A stretch of 64,000 bases of DNA, taken from NCBI GenBank assembly GCA_963823845.1, contig CAWGND010000013.1:124001-188000 (forward strand), in the 5' to 3' direction. The DNA comes from Alloacidobacterium sp963823845. Lineage in GTDB: Bacteria > Acidobacteriota > Terriglobia > Terriglobales > Acidobacteriaceae. The stretch's first letter is position 1. Every line of letters begins with the position of its first letter. The position numbers and the translations under genes were made by a program. This document shows positions 60,294 through 64,000 of this stretch, piece after piece. The notes under the pieces were generated by a model. That model was given only the letters and a program-made list of their open reading frames with translations, was not told the DNA's origin and did no database searches.

Positions 60294-62378
60294 CTACCAT
60301 ACACGGCAGGCGTCGTCCGGCATCATAGGCTGGCCTTTATGGCAGCCAAATGCCTTGCCGAATTCATCGAAGTTCCGCACTACGCCGTTCACGCGAAACA
60401 TGCCTGGTGAGTGCGGATCCGTCTTCGCCGAGACGCGCTGGACTTGATCGGTGCGGTTTTCACACCATACCTGGGCGAACGAAATGAAGAAGCGCTGCGG
60501 CGATGTATAGTCATCGATCTTCTTCTCCGGGCTCGTATTGTTTGCCGCGAGCGTGCTCATCAGCGCCTGATACGCGATGCGGATGCCGCCGTTATCGGCA
60601 GTATTTTCGCCAAGTGTCAGTTTGCCATTCAGATTCGTTCCCGGAACAGGCTCGAAGCCGCTGTATTCCTTCACTTCGCAGTCCGTGCGCCCATCGAATT
60701 CCTTTCTGTCTGTAGCAGTCCACCAGTCCTTCACATTGCCCTTGGCGTCATACTTGCTGCCTTCGTCATCGAAACCGTGCGTCATTTCGTGGCCTATCAC
60801 GACGCCGATGCCGCCGAAGTTCACCGCCGGGTCCTTGGAGTTGTCAAAGAAAGGCGGCTGCAAAATACCGGCAGGGAAGTTGATGTCATTCATCGGCGGA
60901 TCGTAATACGCGTTAACGGTAGGCGGCGTCATGCTCCATTCCTTCTCATCAACAGGCTTGCCCAGATGATTGACCTCCCAGTCCCACCGGAACGCCGCCG
61001 AACGCCGCAGATTGCCCACCAGATCGTCGCGCTTTACTTCGAGCTTTGAGTAGTCGCGCCAGTTCTCTGGATAACCGATCTTCTGGCGAAATGCTTCGAG
61101 TTTTACTTCTGCCTGTTTCTTGGTGTCTTCACTCATCCACGGCAGCGATTGAATGTCCTGCGCCAGCCCCTGCTTCAGGGCCGCCACCAGCTTCTCCATG
61201 TTTTCCTTGGCCGAAGGCGGAAAGTTTTCCTTCACCCAGTCCTGTCCAACCGCTTCGCCCATCGCGCGGTCGGTAAGGGTTGTGCAGCGCTTCCAGCGAG
61301 CCGTCTGCTCTACCTGCCCTTGCAGTGTCTTCTGAAAGAAGTCGAAGCTGGCGTTGGCAAAGTTGTCTGATAGCCACGGCGCGAAGGTGTTAGCCGCGTG
61401 GAAGCGTAGATAGCTCTTTATACTGTCGAGACTCTGGCCGTCGATCACCTGGTTCAACGCTTTGAAGTATTCCGGCGTAGCCACATTTAGCGTATCGAAA
61501 TGCGGCGCGCGCAGACCGTCGATGTAAGTGGTCCAGTCAAAGTCCGGCGCGAGCGTGTCCAACTCCGTCACTTTCATGATGTGGTACACGTTGTCCGGAT
61601 TGCGCAGCTCCACGCGTGGCAGAGAGCCCTTGGCCAGCGCCGTCTCAATGTCGATCACACTCTTCGCTTCGGCCTCAGCCTTATCCGGAGAATCGCCGAT
61701 CAGCTTGAAAACCCCCACCGCATAATCGTGGTATTGCTCACGGACCTTCGTCATGCGCGGATTGTCCTCAAGGTAGTAATCGCGGTCCGGGAGCGACAGT
61801 CCGCCTTGTCTCGTGTCCGCAATCTGCCGGGTCGAATCCTTCTGGTCCTGGTCCACGCGGAACAGCATGAATGCAGGCACGCCGGCCTGTGCTTGCAGAT
61901 GCGCCAGCAGCATGCCGAGCTGTTTCTTGTCGCTAAGGCTGTCGATGTGCGCCAGGATCGGCAGAATCGGTTTGTCGCCGAGTTTGTCAGCCAGGTCCGT
62001 ATTCATGCAGGCAGCAAAGAAGTCGCCGTACTGGCGCTGCAGTGCGGTCTTTGGCGCATCAGCCGCTTTCTTAAGGTCCACATAAAGCAGATATCGGTTG
62101 TGCTCGGCTAGTTCGTTGAAGCGTCCCCAGCGCACCTGGTCACTCGGTATCGGATTGGCTTTCCGCCAGTTGCCGCAGGCGTATTGAAAGAAATCTGTAC
62201 AGGGATCAGCGGTCTTGTCGATCGCGGAGAGGTCGAAGCTGTGCGGGGTTGTTGGCTCAGCGGGAGCAGCGCTCGCTGGCTGGTCCGCCGCCAACGCTGG
62301 ATGTGTTCCGGTAGATTGTTGCGCAATGGCGAAGCCGGCGCCAAGTAGCAGCACCGAAGCAATACGAATCAGTTGCAT
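60294..62378 (-). CDS. M13 family zinc metallopeptidase (neprilysin/PepO type), copy 2
   Basis: About 694 residues from the ATG at 62378, which follows GAGGA and gives a signal peptide (LIRIASVLLLGAGFAIAQ); the open frame extends to 62447. The domain plan is the same as in copy 1: DPCTDFFQYACGNWRKANPI, VNAYYDPPMNDINFPAGILQ, VIGHEMTHGFDDEGSKYD with the zinc HExxH, GENTADNGGIRIA with the third ligand Glu, and the end QPMMPDDACRVW. It should be active. The two copies are too far apart to be a tandem pair. Confidence 0.93.
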   Translation of the reverse strand: MQLIRIASVLLLGAGFAIAQQSTGTHPALAADQPASAAPAEPTTPHSFDLSAIDKTADPCTDFFQYACGNWRKANPIPSDQVRWGRFNELAEHNRYLLYVDLKKAADAPKTALQRQYGDFFAACMNTDLADKLGDKPILPILAHIDSLSDKKQLGMLLAHLQAQAGVPAFMLFRVDQDQKDSTRQIADTRQGGLSLPDRDYYLEDNPRMTKVREQYHDYAVGVFKLIGDSPDKAEAEAKSVIDIETALAKGSLPRVELRNPDNVYHIMKVTELDTLAPDFDWTTYIDGLRAPHFDTLNVATPEYFKALNQVIDGQSLDSIKSYLRFHAANTFAPWLSDNFANASFDFFQKTLQGQVEQTARWKRCTTLTDRAMGEAVGQDWVKENFPPSAKENMEKLVAALKQGLAQDIQSLPWMSEDTKKQAEVKLEAFRQKIGYPENWRDYSKLEVKRDDLVGNLRRSAAFRWDWEVNHLGKPVDEKEWSMTPPTVNAYYDPPMNDINFPAGILQPPFFDNSKDPAVNFGGIGVVIGHEMTHGFDDEGSKYDAKGNVKDWWTATDRKEFDGRTDCEVKEYSGFEPVPGTNLNGKLTLGENTADNGGIRIAYQALMSTLAANNTSPEKKIDDYTSPQRFFISFAQVWCENRTDQVQRVSAKTDPHSPGMFRVNGVVRNFDEFGKAFGCHKGQPMMPDDACRVW

Positions 62379-62476
62379 ATCGAGTCCTCGAAACGCAGGC
62401 CACACCTCTGCGTGCGCGATACGGATGCTGGCCTTGGAAAGTAGCACAGCAGCATTGGCTGTGTTTGCTCAAAAGC

Positions 62477-62497
62477 GTAACACGCAGACTGCGTGTT
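62477..62497. other. Perfect 9-3-9 inverted repeat between mlaD and M13 peptidase 2
   Basis: TAACACGCA and TGCGTGTTA flank GAC. It could be the terminator of the MlaD-like gene, since CGCTTTTG follows on the minus strand, but the hairpin is 155 bases after that stop and 99 bases upstream of the peptidase ATG, so an operator is as likely. The rest of the 273-bp gap shows no gene. Confidence 0.45.
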
Positions 62498-62651
62498 ATG
62501 TCTCAGAGAACCAGTCAAGATGATTTAGAGGGAGGCGAACTGGGCGATCTTGTGGTAGTTCGATTAGAAGGGGGTGTCCTCAAGGAACGATGCCTTCTTG
62601 ATGTGGCGTCGAACCAATCCTTATAGGCGCATGTACCCTGCCGGAACACCG

Positions 62652-63728
62652 CTAAAAGATCTTCAGATGAATCGTCAGATACTTCTTTGGATCCTGCCTT
62701 ATCGCGACAATCAAATTGTTCGTATTCTGAATCATCTCGTCGGCGTGCGTGTAGAGACCCTTGTTCACCACCAACTGCCCGATCGTGCCTTCGCCGTTAT
62801 CCACGCGGTTCAGAATCGAATCGAGTTTGGTGACCGTATCATTCAGCTTGTCGGCGAATTTCGGGTCCTTGGCCAGAATCCCGATGCTGCCCTTACCGGC
62901 GTTAATGTCTTTCAATAATGAGTTCAGATTCTGCGTCGCCTCGCGGAAATTGTTATAGAGCGTCTCATCTTTGATCAGCTTCCCAACGGTGCCCTTGCCA
63001 CTGTCGATCTGGTTTGCTACATCCTGCAGTTTGGCAGCCGCGTCGTTGGCGCGGTTGTACAGCGTGTCGTCGGCAAACAGCTTCCCGATGGAGCCTCTGC
63101 CGTTGCCTACCTGGTCCACCAGATTCTGAATCTCATTCAGCGCCCCAATGGCGCGGTTATAAAGGGTTGGATCGTTGATGAGCATGCCGATCGAACCTTT
63201 TCCGCTGTTAAGGGAGTCGACCAGATTGTCGACCTTGGCAAGAATCGTGTTCAGCTGCTCAATCGTTCCCTGGCTCGATTTGATGACATCGCTCAGGTTC
63301 GGCGTCTCCGTGGTCTGTAACTCAGAGTTGTCCTGGATCGGACCGCCGGTCGCAAACTTGCTGTTGATATCAACTACTGTGTCGCCCAGAACGCCAATCG
63401 TCTCCAGGCTCGTCTTCGAGTCAGAGTGCAGCGCCGGGACAAACTTCTTGCTGATGCGCATCACGACTTCCACCGGCGTCAGCTTGCGCTCCGGCACAAT
63501 GCGGATGCTTTTGACGTTGCCGATCGTGACCCCCTCGAGATTGACGGGCGCGCCTACTTTCAATCCAGCCGCATTCTCGAAATAGGAGCGAGTTGTGATC
63601 TTTCCAGCGAAAAAGCCGCCCGTGTTTCCCGACATGAGAAACACCAGCGCAGTGAGCGCGGCCAGCGCCACAAGTACCAGCACGCCGACTTTCAATTGGG
63701 ACCACTGGACTTCCTGCTGGCTCGGCAC
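62652..63728 (-). CDS. MCE/MlaD-domain protein with five tandem helical repeats
   Basis: 358 residues, anchored by an N-terminal helix (LKVGVLVLVALAALTALVFL, 12-31) with an MCE domain at about 37-125: ITTRSYFENAAGLKVGAPVN, GVTIGNVKSIRIV and LETIGVLGDTVVDI. The C-terminal part has five repeats with 33-34 residue spacing, beginning at residues 177 (GKGSIG), 210 (GRGSIG), 244 (GKGTVG), 278 (GKGSIG) and 312 (GEGTIG), each followed by L...DxxLY and a helix. MCE proteins carry phospholipids between membranes as hexamers. The ATPase and permease partners must lie elsewhere or outside the window. Confidence 0.88.
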   Translation of the reverse strand: MPSQQEVQWSQLKVGVLVLVALAALTALVFLMSGNTGGFFAGKITTRSYFENAAGLKVGAPVNLEGVTIGNVKSIRIVPERKLTPVEVVMRISKKFVPALHSDSKTSLETIGVLGDTVVDINSKFATGGPIQDNSELQTTETPNLSDVIKSSQGTIEQLNTILAKVDNLVDSLNSGKGSIGMLINDPTLYNRAIGALNEIQNLVDQVGNGRGSIGKLFADDTLYNRANDAAAKLQDVANQIDSGKGTVGKLIKDETLYNNFREATQNLNSLLKDINAGKGSIGILAKDPKFADKLNDTVTKLDSILNRVDNGEGTIGQLVVNKGLYTHADEMIQNTNNLIVAIRQDPKKYLTIHLKIF

Positions 63729-63860
63729 AACCCTCCTCGTTCAGTTCTGGGAATTCACGAATATTGCCACTGCGACTTGAGAATACCAAACGACAAGGTC
63801 GACCACAGCTTCCGTTTGGATGGCGCCATCAGGCCAACCGTTGCAAAACGATACAGTCCG

Positions 63861-64000
63861 TTATCTTGTCTCGCTGTTTTCAAGATGGACCGAAGCCATA
63901 GCCAGCGTCGCCGTATGTGTGAGCGAAAGTGATACATGCTCCACCCCGAGACGGTTAGCGATCTCCAGCGCCCGTCCCGTCAAATGCAATGTGGGACGAT
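63861..64000 (-). CDS. acpS: AcpS, holo-[acyl-carrier-protein] synthase (C-terminal end, cut by window edge)
   Basis: The last 45 codons plus stop of a minus-strand gene that enters from beyond 64000: RPTLHLTGRALEIANRLGVE then HVSLSLTHTATLAMASVHLE, matching the C-terminus of AcpS with its conserved SLTHT. AcpS moves 4'-phosphopantetheine from CoA to acyl carrier protein. The stop TAA is at 63863-63861. It lies 132 bases upstream of the MlaD-like gene on the same strand. Confidence 0.82.
   Translation of the reverse strand, partial: RPTLHLTGRALEIANRLGVEHVSLSLTHTATLAMASVHLENSETR

Noticed and set aside
1..64000. CRISPR arrays, rRNA and tRNA genes
   Set aside because: No regularly spaced direct repeats beyond the single 43-bp pair, and no cloverleaf or rRNA-like stretch, could be recognised by reading. 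A covariance-model scan would settle tRNAs.

Overview
The window is a GC-rich stretch of chromosome from a Gram-negative bacterium, most likely an acidobacterium of the Terriglobia type. Several things point there: two MacB/FtsX-type permeases of the acidobacterial ADOP kind, a G1 (eqolisin) acid peptidase, two M13 metallopeptidases, a GH116 glycosidase, tandem YncE/lactonase-type beta-propeller lipoproteins, the valS-nadC-birA-coaX-rlmD-comEC gene order, and a complete set of cues for a lipid A/Kdo outer membrane. No rRNA, tRNA or CRISPR array was recognised. This placement is inference from gene content.

Layout. 1-9015: trmFO (cut by the window edge), a GNAT acetyltransferase, a polytopic membrane protein, two ADOP permeases (the first behind a sigma-54-like promoter, the second frameshifted) and der. 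9091-14009: a DinG-type helicase, a frameshifted secreted amidohydrolase, a broken small membrane protein, and queD-queE for 7-deazaguanine synthesis. 14017-19409: an exported protein, then waaA-lpxK-GT9 heptosyltransferase-ICMT-like-DUF3108, an envelope/LPS run. 19411-29886, all on the minus strand: valS, nadC, birA, coaX, an unknown gene, rlmD and comEC; comEC carries one in-frame stop and two frameshifts. 29967-31519: an IS1182-like element sitting in the loop of what was a perfect rho-independent terminator between the bamD-like gene and valS. 31534-39067: bamD-like, rpe, a cupin, a GH116 glucosidase, lptE and holA.

39068-43885 is the accessory stretch: an AT-richer HNH nuclease gene, a G1 peptidase with a decayed C-terminal copy behind it, a possible tiny transcription unit with a cysteine-rich reading frame between good terminators, aqpZ, a DMT-family exporter with a 21-bp direct repeat in front of it, and intergenic repeat relics. 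43886-55520: M13 peptidase, exported proteins, an orphan LytTR response regulator, two ECF sigma operons (one with a zinc-finger anti-sigma factor, one with an unusual membrane protein and a zinc-ribbon protein), rlmB, a peptidase-MA-like protein lacking its catalytic Glu, and an S51 cyanophycinase-like protein. 55773-64000: tdk-kdsA, two paralogous propeller lipoproteins, a second M13 peptidase, an MCE/MlaD lipid-transport protein and the end of acpS.

Functionally, kdsA makes Kdo-8-phosphate, lpxK and waaA act on lipid A, the GT9 enzyme extends the core, lptE places LPS in the outer membrane, the bamD-like protein serves outer membrane protein assembly and the MlaD-like protein moves phospholipid. 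Six single-base indels and one nonsense codon break five loci (ADOP permease 2, amidohydrolase, small membrane protein, comEC, transposase). Whether these are true pseudogenes or partly sequencing error cannot be settled from the sequence alone.
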